Positions 41,619-50,198 are shown, counted from the first letter of the stretch. The stretch: DNA of 64,000 nucleotides from Occultella kanbiaonis (GCF_009708215.1 NZ_CP046175.1:1674001-1738000), one strand, 5' to 3'. Numbers and translations: made by a program. Notes: generated by a model not told the origin, from the sequence alone.

Positions 41619-42896
41619 ATGGGATTCCGAAACCCCATCACCACGGTGACTGCGCAGAATGCAACCGGAACAATGACGTTCGGCGCTGATCAGTGGGACG
41701 AAACAACACCCGGGATTGTCTTTACTACCGTTGAAGGTGGCGAGGAAAGTCCGGCCGGCCTCGCCTACGGCATGGATAACCGCATTGCGGGCGGGCAGTG
41801 GGGGCCGGGCATTCTCGGCCTGGCCCTCGTCGGTCCGAGCGGCGACACGGCACAGGAGCGCACCTACGTGATGATCACGAAGAATGGCCGTCTCAGCGTC
41901 CGCGCGCTTTCCTACACCGATAACGATGACCCGGTGCCGGTCAATCACGGGATGCCGGCCACGTTGAGCGTCGGTGGCGGCAACGTGGGCATGGATCCCG
42001 GCGGACTCGGGGCGCCCACGTTGCGGGCAGACTCCACCGTGGCGGCAGACGGCACCCTCACCGCCGGCTCGGTCACGGCCGGTCGGGCCGACTGGCAACC
42101 AGCCGCGCTCACTCACCACGGCTTCTACCACACCACCGCCACCATCAACGGAGTGCCGCCCGCGTGGTACCTCGGAGACTCCGATGGGGCGCGCATCGTG
42201 GCCGCGGTCGGCGGGGCGCACCAGCTGACGATCACCGCGCCCGGCGGCGCCACCGTGGACGGCGACTTGGAGGTGACCGGCTCCACCACGCTCGCCGGCC
42301 TGGAGCTCGCCGGCGGGCTCGACGTCGCCGGGGCGCTAACACTGCCCGGGGTGACCCTGATGGGGGACGCCGGCACCGACGTCCTCGACATCGCCGCGCT
42401 CGGCGGGGTGACCGTCAACGGTGCCCCGATCGCCGGCGCGAGCACACCGCTGGTCTACTTCGAGGCGACGTCCGCAACCGGCGTCAAGGGCACATGGGTG
42501 CTGCCCCAGTCGTCCTTCGTCACGGTGCCCAAGGCGCTGGTCACCGTTGATCAGGGCGGCGGTGTCTGGGACCCGATCGCCAACACCTACGCTGTGCCGG
42601 TCGCCGGCATCTATCTGGTCACCGCCTCGGTGAGGCTCTGGGACGACACAACCGCCGGCGTCGCCCGCTCGACCGGGCACGGCGCCGATATCGCCAACGT
42701 CGATACCGCCGCCGGCTTCGCCTGGCGCAAGATGCAGGCCACCACGGGCGCCGATCGCCGCGACGTCTTCCAGTTCACCCGGGTGATGCACTGCAACGCC
42801 GGTGACCCGCTGCGCCAGTTCATCTACTCCGACGCCCGCACGTTCGACGTCCAGGCGTCCGCGCTGTCGGTGCTACTACTCCGGGAGGACTCGTGA
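41619..42896 (+). CDS. Spike / receptor-binding protein with C1q-like head (copy 1)
   Basis: This 425-aa protein has an N-terminal region MGFRNPITTVTAQNATGTMT, then a repetitive middle with VDGDLEVTGSTTLAGLELAG and VTLMGDAGTDVLDIAALGG. This resembles trimeric phage fibre shafts. The last 135 residues read like a C1q/TNF-like trimeric head: YAVPVAGIYLVTASVRLWDD, RRDVFQFTRVMHCNAGDPLR. GC is lower at its 5' end. Overlaps the M23 gene by 4 bp. Confidence 0.75.
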   Translation: MGFRNPITTVTAQNATGTMTFGADQWDETTPGIVFTTVEGGEESPAGLAYGMDNRIAGGQWGPGILGLALVGPSGDTAQERTYVMITKNGRLSVRALSYTDNDDPVPVNHGMPATLSVGGGNVGMDPGGLGAPTLRADSTVAADGTLTAGSVTAGRADWQPAALTHHGFYHTTATINGVPPAWYLGDSDGARIVAAVGGAHQLTITAPGGATVDGDLEVTGSTTLAGLELAGGLDVAGALTLPGVTLMGDAGTDVLDIAALGGVTVNGAPIAGASTPLVYFEATSATGVKGTWVLPQSSFVTVPKALVTVDQGGGVWDPIANTYAVPVAGIYLVTASVRLWDDTTAGVARSTGHGADIANVDTAAGFAWRKMQATTGADRRDVFQFTRVMHCNAGDPLRQFIYSDARTFDVQASALSVLLLREDS

Positions 42897-43648
42897 TCGT
42901 TTCACCTGCGGCGGGCTCGACATCGCCGCTCAGCAAGGCCGGCCTGGCCGTCAAGGGCTACGGGCAGCGGGCCCCGATCAAGACCAGCAACGGGAAGTGG
43001 ACCGGCCAGTTCCACGCCGGCGTGGACATCACCGCGCCCGAGGGTGACCTGCTCGTGGCGGCCGTTTCCGGGACCGTCGTGGCCACCGGGTGGGCCGGCT
43101 CCGGGCTCGCCGTGGGCCGCTCCGGCATGTTCGTGCTGATCCGCTCCGGCGCCTACGACATCTACACCGGGCACATGTCCTACATCGGCGTCCGAGCAGG
43201 CCAGCACGTGGTAGCCGGCCAACCGTCCGGCGCAGTTGGCTCCACCGGCAACGTCACGGGCCCGCACGTGCACGTTGAGGTCCGCTACGCCGGCACCACC
43301 ACCACCCTCGACCCGATCGTGTGGTTCGCCGCACGGGGCGTCACCCTCGGCGCCGACAGTCCCAACCCATCACCAACAGCAGAGGATCCCGACATGGCAT
43401 TCACCGACGCCCAGGCCAAGCAGCTCGCCACCCTCGACGCCAACGTCAAGTTGCTCATGGAGTGGATGCAGACCAGCGCCGGCCCGACCTACCTGTGGCA
43501 GATCCGGCAGGACACCGCGAGGCTGCTCGGCCGCGACCCGGGCGCCGCCACCGATCCGGCGGCCCTCGCGGCCGACATCGTGGCGGCGATGGGCAAGGAC
43601 ATGGCCAAGCAGGTCGTGCAGGAGCTCGGGCGCGAGCTCACGACGTAG
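42893..43648 (+). CDS. M23 family metallopeptidase (copy 1)
   Basis: This 251-aa lysostaphin-like endopeptidase has zinc ligands in WTGQFHAGVDITAPEGDLLV (H-x3-D) and NVTGPHVHVEVRY (HxH). The core is residues 20-150. A C-terminal helical region (FTDAQAKQLATLDANVKLLM) may anchor it to the virion. GTG start inside the spike stop. It is the third wall-degrading enzyme of the element. Confidence 0.88.
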   Translation: MIVSPAAGSTSPLSKAGLAVKGYGQRAPIKTSNGKWTGQFHAGVDITAPEGDLLVAAVSGTVVATGWAGSGLAVGRSGMFVLIRSGAYDIYTGHMSYIGVRAGQHVVAGQPSGAVGSTGNVTGPHVHVEVRYAGTTTTLDPIVWFAARGVTLGADSPNPSPTAEDPDMAFTDAQAKQLATLDANVKLLMEWMQTSAGPTYLWQIRQDTARLLGRDPGAATDPAALAADIVAAMGKDMAKQVVQELGRELTT

Positions 43649-43660
43649 AACGGGCACAGA

Positions 43661-43707
43661 GCGGCCCCGGCGCCATGGTGGGACTCACCAGGTGCCGGGG
43701 CCGCTTT
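43661..43707. terminator. Terminator between convergent operons (copy 1)
   Basis: An 11-bp stem GCGGCCCCGGC / GCCGGGGCCGC with a 22-base loop is followed by TTTCGT. It separates the rightward structural operon from the leftward ATPase operon. Confidence 0.75.
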
Positions 43708-43714
43708 CGTGCGC

Positions 43715-44422
43715 TCAGACGGGCAGCGGGGCCATCCGATAGAGCTGATTCTCGGCGGTGACCCACAACAGGAACCAGTGCGGGCCGCGGCCCCACGTCT
43801 CATGACACTCAGCGTGGAACCGATCGGCCGGGTAACCGATCGTCTTGGCGATCCGTCCCGGTCGTCGGGGTTCGGCAACTGGAACACCGCCACCAGGTCA
43901 CTCTGCGCGAGCACGAGCGGGGAGACGTTCACCGCGGGGGGCCCGTCGAAGAACGCCGTCGTGCGGTAGTGCCGGTTCTGCATCAGCAACCGGCGCATGT
44001 GCGGGCCGATCTTCGCCGCGGTGGGCCATGAACTCGCCCACCTCGCCCGCCCACACCCGCCGCCGGCCGGTCCTGCGGGTACAGACCCAGCCTACCGCCC
44101 GGTCCAGGTCGTCCACGTAGGTGTCTGACCCGGGATCGGCCCGGTAGTGCAGGTTCCGGGTGACGCGGCGCCCGTTGCGCGCCGGCGCGGCCGGGAACGC
44201 GTCCGGCACCGGGCCCGTGAGCTGCTCGGCGTCGTCGCCCGGCTCGGCGTTGCCGTTGACATCGATCGCGACCTTGTCGAACGGGTAGGACTGGTAGAGC
44301 CGGCGGTTGAACACCGACTTCCCCGACCCCTTGCGACCCCACGCGCTCACGATCATCGGCCGGGACGGGTCCAGGTCGCCCAGCGGCATGCCCTGGTCCT
44401 GCTCGTGCGCGCTGGACGTCAC
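43715..44422 (-). pseudogene. Packaging ATPase, multiply frameshifted (copy 1)
   Basis: The N-terminal part with Walker A GRKGSGKSVFN is intact, but small indels at about 43853, 44022, 44056 and 44091 and a change near 43934 break the frame compared with copy 2 (58222-58929). If real, copy 1 could not package DNA unaided. Sequencing error is an equal possibility. Confidence 0.75.
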
Positions 44423-44934
44423 CACGCCGTGGGGCTCGTGCTCGAGGTAACGCCGGCGTCCAGGTCGTCGAGCTGCTCGCCGTCGTCGGTGGGCACGGTC
44501 GCCGCGGCGGCCGCCCGCTCAGCCTTCGCCTGGCGGTTGCTGCGCCACTTCACGAGCTGCTTGCCGAGGTACATGACCAGGCCGACGCCGGCCGCGATCG
44601 CGTCCACGACATCGGGGTTCGCCGCTGAGGTGATCATCGACCGGCGGGCGGCGATGTTGCCCAGCGGGTCACCGATCGCCTTCGCGTCGTCGTCGTCGGT
44701 GAGCCAGATCCCGGAGTCCCGGTCCACGTCGTCACGGGCGGCCACCTCGTGCACCACGACGCCGGCCCCGAGTACGCCGTCACGGGCGGCCTTCTTGATG
44801 ATCGCCTTGGGTGCGACCGGCTTACCGGATGATCCCGCCGAGGAAGTCGGGGATGGGCCGGGGTCCGCGACGTCGCCGCTGGCGCTCCACGGGTCGCCGG
44901 CGTCGGAAGGTGACGGGGCCGCCGTCTCTGCCAT
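44419..44934 (-). CDS. 171-aa membrane protein upstream of ATPase (copy 1)
   Basis: Begins MAETAAPSPSDAGDPWSASG; the acidic, proline-rich N-terminal 45 residues are followed by VLGAGVVVHEVAARDDVDRD and a helix VVDAIAAGVGLVMYLGKQLV. The stop overlaps the ATPase start (GTGA). Possibly a DNA-packaging vertex membrane protein, by analogy with PRD1 P20/P22; inference. Confidence 0.6.
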   Translation of the reverse strand: MAETAAPSPSDAGDPWSASGDVADPGPSPTSSAGSSGKPVAPKAIIKKAARDGVLGAGVVVHEVAARDDVDRDSGIWLTDDDDAKAIGDPLGNIAARRSMITSAANPDVVDAIAAGVGLVMYLGKQLVKWRSNRQAKAERAAAAATVPTDDGEQLDDLDAGVTSSTSPTAW

Positions 44935-45314
44935 CGTCGCCGGGTCCGGCTCCCGGAACAGCAGGGCTCGGGCTCGGGATCGCCCGCGGGCTGCTCGGGC
45001 TCGGGTCCTGGAGCTGGCTGCTGCTGCTGTCGTCGCTGCTTGGGTTGCGTGCCATAGTCGGTCACCTCTCGGACGGTGTAGGGGTCGGCGTCGGCGGCCG
45101 CCGGCTTGGCGGTCACGACGTCACCGGGCGGGGGAGTGTCGGCCGGGATGCGCCGGCCCTTGACCGGCAGACCACACCCCTCGACGGCACACACCAGCTC
45201 GGCGGTGAGCCGGCCGGGGTCGGACTGACCCTCGGTCGTGTGCCCGTCGCGACACGTGCCACGGACTCTGACAGTTTTCTTCGATCGGGTGCTCACGGTT
45301 GTGTAATCTGCCAT
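44822..45314 (-). pseudogene. 164-aa zinc-binding-like protein, frameshifted (copy 1)
   Basis: It starts MADYTTVSTRSKKTVRVRGT and has cysteines in GTCRDGHTTEGQ and CAVEGCGLPV. Two bases are missing near 44962 relative to copy 2, changing the frame of the Pro/Arg-rich C-terminus. It overlaps the downstream 171-aa gene by about 113 bp. Confidence 0.55.
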
Positions 45315-45325
45315 CGGGGCTGGGT

Positions 45326-45363
45326 GTTCATGGAAGTGAACAGCGCCGTTCACGCGGGTGAAC
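45326..45363. promoter_or_regulatory. Paired operator at a divergent promoter (copy 1)
   Basis: GTTCA-N6-TGAAC at 45326-45341 and GTTCAC-GCGG-GTGAAC at 45348-45363 are two palindromes starting 22 bp apart, on one face of the helix. They lie just outside the leftward gene start (45314) and cover the upstream ATG of the rightward HTH gene. Confidence 0.7.
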
Positions 45364-45608
45364 GTGTCACCCGAGATTGGCTAGATTCCGTGGCTACCGC
45401 AGTGCTCACCGACATGAAAACCCGCCTCTCGACCGCCGGCGCGGCGGTCACCAGCGCCAAGGACTCCTACGACGCCAAACGGGAGCAACGGGACCGGCTC
45501 ATCTGCGAAGCCGTCGACGGCGGCATGTCCCAGCGGGGCGCCGCGGCCGCGGCCGGCGTCTCCATCGCCCGGGTGTCCGCGATCCTGCTCGCGAGCTACG
45601 GCGACTAG
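45330..45608 (+). CDS. Small HTH regulator (copy 1)
   Basis: The 92-aa frame from ATG 45330 ends in a Fis/homeodomain-like HTH (ICEAVDGGMSQRGAAAAAGV, SIARVSAILLASYGD). The ATG lies inside an operator palindrome, so GTG 45390 (VATAVLTDMKTRL) may be the true start. It probably represses the divergent ATPase operon. Its stop overlaps the integrase stop in the palindrome CTAG. Confidence 0.65.
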   Translation: MEVNSAVHAGERVTRDWLDSVATAVLTDMKTRLSTAGAAVTSAKDSYDAKREQRDRLICEAVDGGMSQRGAAAAAGVSIARVSAILLASYGD

Positions 45609-46423
45609 CTCGCGATCGCGAGCACGGTCCGGCGCAACGCGTCCGGTTGCACCAGCACGTAGCGCTGCGTCGTGGACGGTGAGGCGTGCCCTAGGAGCTG
45701 CTGGACGCTGAGTAGGTCCCGCTCAACGGCGTGGGCCCGGGTGGCGAACCGGTGCCGGAGCGTGTGCGTGCTGACGCCATCGGGCAGCAGGTCCGAGACC
45801 CGCTTGGCGAGGTAGTGCGCGGACAGGTGCCCATCGATCCGGCCCGGGAATGCGAACCCGCCGCCGGCCTCGCACGCTCGCCGGATCGCGCCGGCGGAGG
45901 GAGTCCGACAACGGGACGTCCCTCTCGCGGTCGCCCTTGCCGTGTACCACGAGCGTCCAACCGATCAGGTCGTCCACCAGGTCCCGGGCGTGCACGAGCA
46001 CCATCTCCCCGCGGCGGAGGCCGGCCTCGGCCCCGAGCCGCAGCGCCAGGTGCTCGCGGGGCTGTGCCCGGGCAAGGGCGGCGGTCAGGGCGCGCTCCGG
46101 CGTTGGCGCGGCCGCGGCTGCCCGGGCTTGACCGCCTGCAGGGCCCGGGTCGGGTCGGTGTCGGTGTGGCCGGCCTCGATCGCCCATCGGTAGAACTGGG
46201 TGAAGCTCGACCGGTGCGAGCGGCGCGTCTCGGCCGCCCACGTCTGACCGCCGGTCCACGCCACGAGCTGCGCTCCGGTGACCTGCCAGGGCCCGCGGGG
46301 CCGCATCACCGCGGCGAGCCGGTCCAGGTGGTAGCGGCGAAGCGCGATCGTCTGCTCAGACCGTCCAGCCGACCGGAGAGCCAACACGAAACCCGCTACC
46401 GCCACTGCCCACGTCATTGTCAC
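45605..46423 (-). pseudogene. Tyrosine integrase, frameshifted (copy 1)
   Basis: Same gene as the intact copy at 60114-60932, but an extra G near 45898 and a missing G near 46103 break the frame between the N-terminal domain and the catalytic core. It lies downstream of the long-form repressor operon, so this is the integrase copy that still has a promoter. Confidence 0.75.
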
Positions 46424-46431
46424 GCCAGTGC

Positions 46432-46653
46432 CTATCGGGCGATTCCGGGCACCTGAAAGCCGGCACCCGACGTGACGCCGGACACATGCAGGCCATCACG
46501 AGCTGCCGTCGCGTCGGCACCGAACGCCACCGACCCGCACGTGCACCGCGCCGCCCACTCGCCGGCGAGCTCGGCCACGGTCACCCGGTGCACACCGGTC
46601 CCCGGAGCGCCGGACCACGCCGCGAGGCCGGCCTGTGACGAGTGCCCGCTCAC
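46432..46653 (-). CDS. Hypothetical 73-aa protein (copy 1)
   Basis: SGHSSQAGLAAWSGAPGTGV, LAGEWAARCTCGSVAFGADA: a single CTC motif, no known domain. Overlaps the upstream 68-aa gene by 4 bp and precedes the integrase by 8 bases. Confidence 0.55.
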   Translation of the reverse strand: MSGHSSQAGLAAWSGAPGTGVHRVTVAELAGEWAARCTCGSVAFGADATAARDGLHVSGVTSGAGFQVPGIAR

Positions 46654-46856
46654 CGGATCGCCTTCGGCTCAGGGTTGGAGTCCAGTCCAGCCCCACGGTC
46701 CAGCCCCACGATCCGGGCGCGGCTGATGATGTCGGAGACGTTGAACAGAACGTCGGCGTCCCAGCCCTTCAACCACGCGACGATCCGCAGTTGATCCGCG
46801 GTCAACGGCACACCTTCGAGCGCGTGGTCAAGCGCGTCCTGGCCGGCGGCGCTCAT
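46650..46856 (-). CDS. Hypothetical 68-aa protein (copy 1)
   Basis: SAAGQDALDHALEGVPLTAD, QLRIVAWLKGWDADVLFNVS; helical and acidic. Its ATG overlaps the stop of the long repressor form (ATGA), so it is translated with it at this junction. Confidence 0.6.
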   Translation of the reverse strand: MSAAGQDALDHALEGVPLTADQLRIVAWLKGWDADVLFNVSDIISRARIVGLDRGAGLDSNPEPKAIR

Positions 46857-47272
46857 GCCGGCACCGCCGTGTCGGTAGCGCGGTTGCCGCGCCGGCGCTC
46901 CCGCTCGGCGTCCAGGTCTACGACGGCTCTGACCTGCGCATCCTCTGAATCACTGGGTTCTGGGTTCGAGTCCCAGGGGGTGTACTCCACATGATCCCCG
47001 TCCGGTCCAACCGGGCGGGGATCATCTGTCTCTCCGAGCAGGAAGCCTCCGCCCACATTGAGGTGGCGCGCGGCGGCGACGACATCGCCGGCTGACCACG
47101 CAACCTGACCACGGAGCTTGCGCCCGACTACGGACGCGGACACTCCGAGCACCGGGGCCATCTCTCGCGCCGTGATGCGCTTCAGGAACATGACCTGGTG
47201 AGCGCGTTGACCGATCGCCTCGTCGAGCGATCGCGGTTCCGTAATTCCCGTCAATAGCGTCATACGCGTCAC
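46853..47272 (-). CDS. XRE-type repressor, long form across the internal att junction
   Basis: This 139-aa version of the repressor is encoded by copy 2 up to the att core and by the right end of copy 1 beyond it. After ...NPEPSD the frame continues SEDAQVRAVVDLDAERERRR, GNRATDTAVPA. This must be the form made from a circular genome. Its stop overlaps the next gene, placing repressor, two small genes and integrase in one operon. Start GTG 47272 or ATG 47263. Confidence 0.82.
   Translation of the reverse strand: MTRMTLLTGITEPRSLDEAIGQRAHQVMFLKRITAREMAPVLGVSASVVGRKLRGQVAWSAGDVVAAARHLNVGGGFLLGETDDPRPVGPDGDHVEYTPWDSNPEPSDSEDAQVRAVVDLDAERERRRGNRATDTAVPA
46948..46985 (+). repeat. Internal att core (attP-like junction)
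   Basis: Identical to attL and attR cores, with provirus sequence on both sides; equals the attP of the excised circle. Confidence 0.95.
46993..47023. terminator. Hairpin inside the repressor gene (copy 2)
   Basis: Same sequence as 32491-32521; here no tRNA precedes it. Confidence 0.55.
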
Positions 47273-47347
47273 GGTAGCACCGTACGCGACACGCCACTAG
47301 TAGTTCGTATGTTGACGTGAGTGACGCGAGGCGTCACCCTGTGACGC
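47264..47347. promoter_or_regulatory. Repressor/excisionase control region (copy 2)
   Basis: Identical to copy 1; palindrome at 47321-47337, flanking half-sites GCGTCAC and GTGACGC. Confidence 0.7.
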
Positions 47348-47536
47348 ATGGCGAACGATGATGACTCGACATGGCTAACAACGACGCAAGCCGTCACTTT
47401 GCTGCCGGCTGTCACCCCTCGCACTTTGCAGCGATGGGCACAGAAGGGCTCGGTCCAGGTCCAGGTACTGGCAAGCGGTCGCTACCGCTTCCGCCGCTCG
47501 GACGTTGAGAAGCTCGCTCGGGAGCGTCAGTCGTGA
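47348..47536 (+). CDS. MerR/excisionase-like HTH protein (copy 2)
   Basis: Identical to 32846-33034; 62 aa, divergent from the long-form repressor. Confidence 0.75.
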   Translation: MANDDDSTWLTTTQAVTLLPAVTPRTLQRWAQKGSVQVQVLASGRYRFRRSDVEKLARERQS

Positions 47537-47709
47537 GCGGGCCGACGCTCGTGCACCTGCTGCGCCTGGAGGCGGAGCGGCGCCGGGTGATCGACCGCAT
47601 GGTGGCGGACCTGGCGCGGCTGACTGGCACGCCTGAGGCGGTCGTCCGGCTCAAGTACGCGCTGACGCCGGCGGAGCTGGCGGAGCTCGACGCGGAGCTC
47701 GTCGCGTGA
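47533..47709 (+). CDS. Hypothetical 58-aa helical protein (copy 2)
   Basis: Identical to 33031-33207; GTG start in GTGA overlap. Confidence 0.6.
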   Translation: MSGPTLVHLLRLEAERRRVIDRMVADLARLTGTPEAVVRLKYALTPAELAELDAELVA

Positions 47710-47807
47710 GCCGGGCGCTGCGGGCGATGGCCCGCGCCGCCGTGCTCTGCGTGCTCGCGTCGGTGCCGCTGGCGGCCACGCTGCTCGCCGGGTGGTGGGC
47801 CGCGTGA
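47706..47807 (+). CDS. 33-aa membrane peptide (copy 2)
   Basis: Identical to 33204-33305. Confidence 0.5.
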   Translation: MSRALRAMARAAVLCVLASVPLAATLLAGWWAA

Positions 47808-48103
47808 GGGTCACCGAACCGATGCTCCCCGGGATGGCAGCGGTGCCCGGCTACAAGCGGCCGGCCGCGCGGACCCCGAAGCCGAAGCCGGCCCCGCGGG
47901 CACCATGGGCAAAGAAACTCCAGGCGAAGAACCCAACCGTCTGCGACGTGTGCGCGGCGTCGGTCCTGGCGAAGCTCGGCGCCGGCGAGCGGACCTACGC
48001 ACCGCGCCGGGCCGCGTTCGTCGTCTCGGACGGCAAGGGTCCCGGCCAGCCGCTGTGTGCTGAGCACGCCGCGGACCGCAAGCGCCGGTTGGGGCTCAAG
48101 TGA
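47804..48103 (+). CDS. Small zinc-finger-like protein (copy 2)
   Basis: Identical to 33302-33601; CDVC and CAEH retained. Confidence 0.6.
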   Translation: MRVTEPMLPGMAAVPGYKRPAARTPKPKPAPRAPWAKKLQAKNPTVCDVCAASVLAKLGAGERTYAPRRAAFVVSDGKGPGQPLCAEHAADRKRRLGLK

Positions 48104-48231
48104 GCGGGCGCTGGGGCCGGCTCGCGGTCGTCGTCGTCGGCTCGGCCGTGCTCGGCGCGGCGCTCGGCGTGTGGCAGGCGTGGGCGGGCACTCCGGTGCC
48201 GTTCGTGCCTGAGCCGGAGCAGACCCGGTGA
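48100..48231 (+). CDS. 43-aa membrane peptide (copy 2)
   Basis: Identical to 33598-33729. Confidence 0.5.
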   Translation: MSGRWGRLAVVVVGSAVLGAALGVWQAWAGTPVPFVPEPEQTR

Positions 48232-48416
48232 GCGGGTACGTGCCGTCACCGGGTGACCTGGTGACGCGGGGGAGCGGCCTGGCGTTCTACGTCGTGGTCA
48301 AGGTGCACCGGTCCACGGTCACGCTGCGCTCGACCAAGCGGAACTCCCGCTCTGGTGCTTTCGCGACGTACACGGCGACGCTCGGGGAGCTCTCCCTGGT
48401 GGAGCGTGGCTCGTGA
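48228..48416 (+). CDS. Hypothetical 62-aa SH3-like protein (copy 2)
   Basis: Identical to 33726-33914. Confidence 0.6.
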   Translation: MSGYVPSPGDLVTRGSGLAFYVVVKVHRSTVTLRSTKRNSRSGAFATYTATLGELSLVERGS

Positions 48417-48619
48417 GCGCGGCGGCGGACGGCGCGGCCGTGATCGTCGCGGAGCTGCTAGGCGACGGCGACGGGCACACCCGGGACCTGGCCCCGACGA
48501 GGCGCGGGAAGTTCGTGCCGTTCCGGCTGTTCTACGACGTGACGCCGGCGGGCGAGCTCGTGCCCGTCACGGTGCAGCCGGCCACGCTCAGGCGCCGCGC
48601 CTGGCCTGAGTTCGGGTGA
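48413..48619 (+). CDS. Hypothetical 68-aa protein (copy 2)
   Basis: Identical to 33911-34117. Confidence 0.55.
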   Translation: MSAAADGAAVIVAELLGDGDGHTRDLAPTRRGKFVPFRLFYDVTPAGELVPVTVQPATLRRRAWPEFG

Positions 48620-49759
48620 GCGCTGCGGCCCTGGCGGCGCCGGCTACTAGGCCGGCGCCGCCCCGTGTGCGTCGGGCGAACCGTCGCACGGAGCGAACCT
48701 CGACGTTCCACCTGATGCGGGGCGTTGCCGGGCGGCTCGACCCGCGCCCGGCGGATGACCGACTGGCTGGAAGCGGTGGAGGACGCCGCTACGACGCACT
48801 GCCGTGCCGATGGGCGCCGGACGGTGCTCGCGATCGCTGACGGGCTGCGTGAGCGCGCTCTGGGCGCGTCTGCGTGCATCACGTCCCGGCCGACGTGGGC
48901 GTTCCTGGCGGAGCGCGCCGGCGTCTCCCGCGCCCGGGTGGCGTACTGGCTCGGCCGGCTGCGCGCGTGGGGCTTGCTCGGGATCGTCGCCACGGGCCGC
49001 TCACGCGCCTACGCGGCGGCCGCGAAGGACGGCCGGGACGGCATCAACGAGGCCGCGGTGTACCTGCTCGCGGTGCCCCGCCGGCTCGCGCCTGTGGACG
49101 TAAACGAGACCCCTCCCCTGGTAAGGGTTGGGATGACCCCCGCACGCACGCGCGAGGCCGGGCTGGGAGGCTCCATCGGAGCCGCTGCGCGGCAGGAAAG
49201 CCCTATTGAAGCGCCGCGCGCCGCAAGGCTCGCCCCGGTAGGCGACCTCGCCAGCGCGGCGACCGGTCACCCGGGCGAGCAGCGGCGCCAGGGCGCGTGG
49301 CCGGGTGGGATGACGGCAAGACGCCGGGACGAGGCCATGGTGGCCGCGGAGCACCTGCGGCGCCGCTACCCGGTGTTGCGACGCGTGACGGCCAAGCACG
49401 TCCGATCGGTGATCCGGGAGTTCCTGCTGGCCGGGTGGACGCTCTCGGACCTGGCGCACGCGATCGACCAACGCCCGACCGGCCGGCAGCCGCACTCCGG
49501 CGCCAACGGTGTCGGCAACGTGGGCGCCTGGCTGACCAGCCGGCTCGCGTGGTGGCGAGACGACAACGGCACCGTGGTGGTGTCCCCGTCGCAACGGGTG
49601 GCCGCCGAACGGGTGGAGCTGCGGGCCCGAGCTCGGGCACGAGCTGAGGCGGAGGCGGCGGCGGCCGCGGCCCGGGTGCCGGCGACGTCGAACGCCGAGT
49701 ACCTCGCGGCCCGGGCCGCGCTGCGAGCCAAGGCCTCGCTGTCGAATACACCCCTGTGA
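48616..49759 (+). pseudogene. Putative replication/wHTH protein, frameshifted near its start (copy 2)
   Basis: An extra G near 48720 (GGGG for GGG) sends the first frame to a stop at 48840. From 48725 a 344-aa frame runs unbroken through the wHTH domain and the C-terminal block, because this copy has the additional C that copy 1 lacks. Taking the 5' end from copy 1 and the middle from copy 2 gives one continuous protein of about 380 aa. Re-initiation at 48725 could still yield a nearly complete protein. Confidence 0.55.
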
Positions 49760-49823
49760 AACCTCGGCGTGTCGTGGACTTCCGAACCTAGGTCCCGCGA
49801 CAGTGCGCCTGTTAGCCGCTTCC

Positions 49824-49862
49824 GGTGGGGCCGGGTGTGGCGAGGATCGGCCCGGCCCCACC
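49824..49862. terminator. GC-rich hairpin before structural genes (copy 2)
   Basis: Identical to 35320-35358. Confidence 0.6.
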
Positions 49863-49936
49863 GACGCCCGATCCTCACCGCACCCGGCCGCACCGGCCGC
49901 GCTGGCTCGCCACCGTGCACCTACCTAGGAGACACC

Positions 49937-50047
49937 ATGAAGAAGCTTCTCTACACGGCCGGGATCGCCCTCGTCGTGGTCCTGGCCGTCGACGCCGCGA
50001 AGGGTGGCGGGATCAAGCTCCCGTCCATCCCGGGGCTCAAGGGCTGA
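49937..50047 (+). CDS. 36-aa membrane peptide (copy 2)
   Basis: Identical to 35433-35543. Confidence 0.65.
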   Translation: MKKLLYTAGIALVVVLAVDAAKGGGIKLPSIPGLKG

Positions 50048-50054
50048 CCCACCG

Positions 50055-50198
50055 ATGAAGCCGCTCAGTTTCTGGCTCGCCGTGGGCGGCGTGTCCATCC
50101 TCGCCCCGGTGGTGTTCAACATCGCCGCGGACCGGCTCGGGGACCACGTTCCCGGGCTTCGCACCCTGAACGACTACCTCACCCGCCGCAACGGCTGA
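50055..50198 (+). CDS. 47-aa membrane peptide (copy 2)
   Basis: Identical to 35551-35694. Confidence 0.65.
   Translation: MKPLSFWLAVGGVSILAPVVFNIAADRLGDHVPGLRTLNDYLTRRNG

Noticed and set aside
45326-45363. LexA/SOS box
   Set aside because: The arms are GTTC...GAAC, the reverse of the actinobacterial GAAC...GTTC SOS box.
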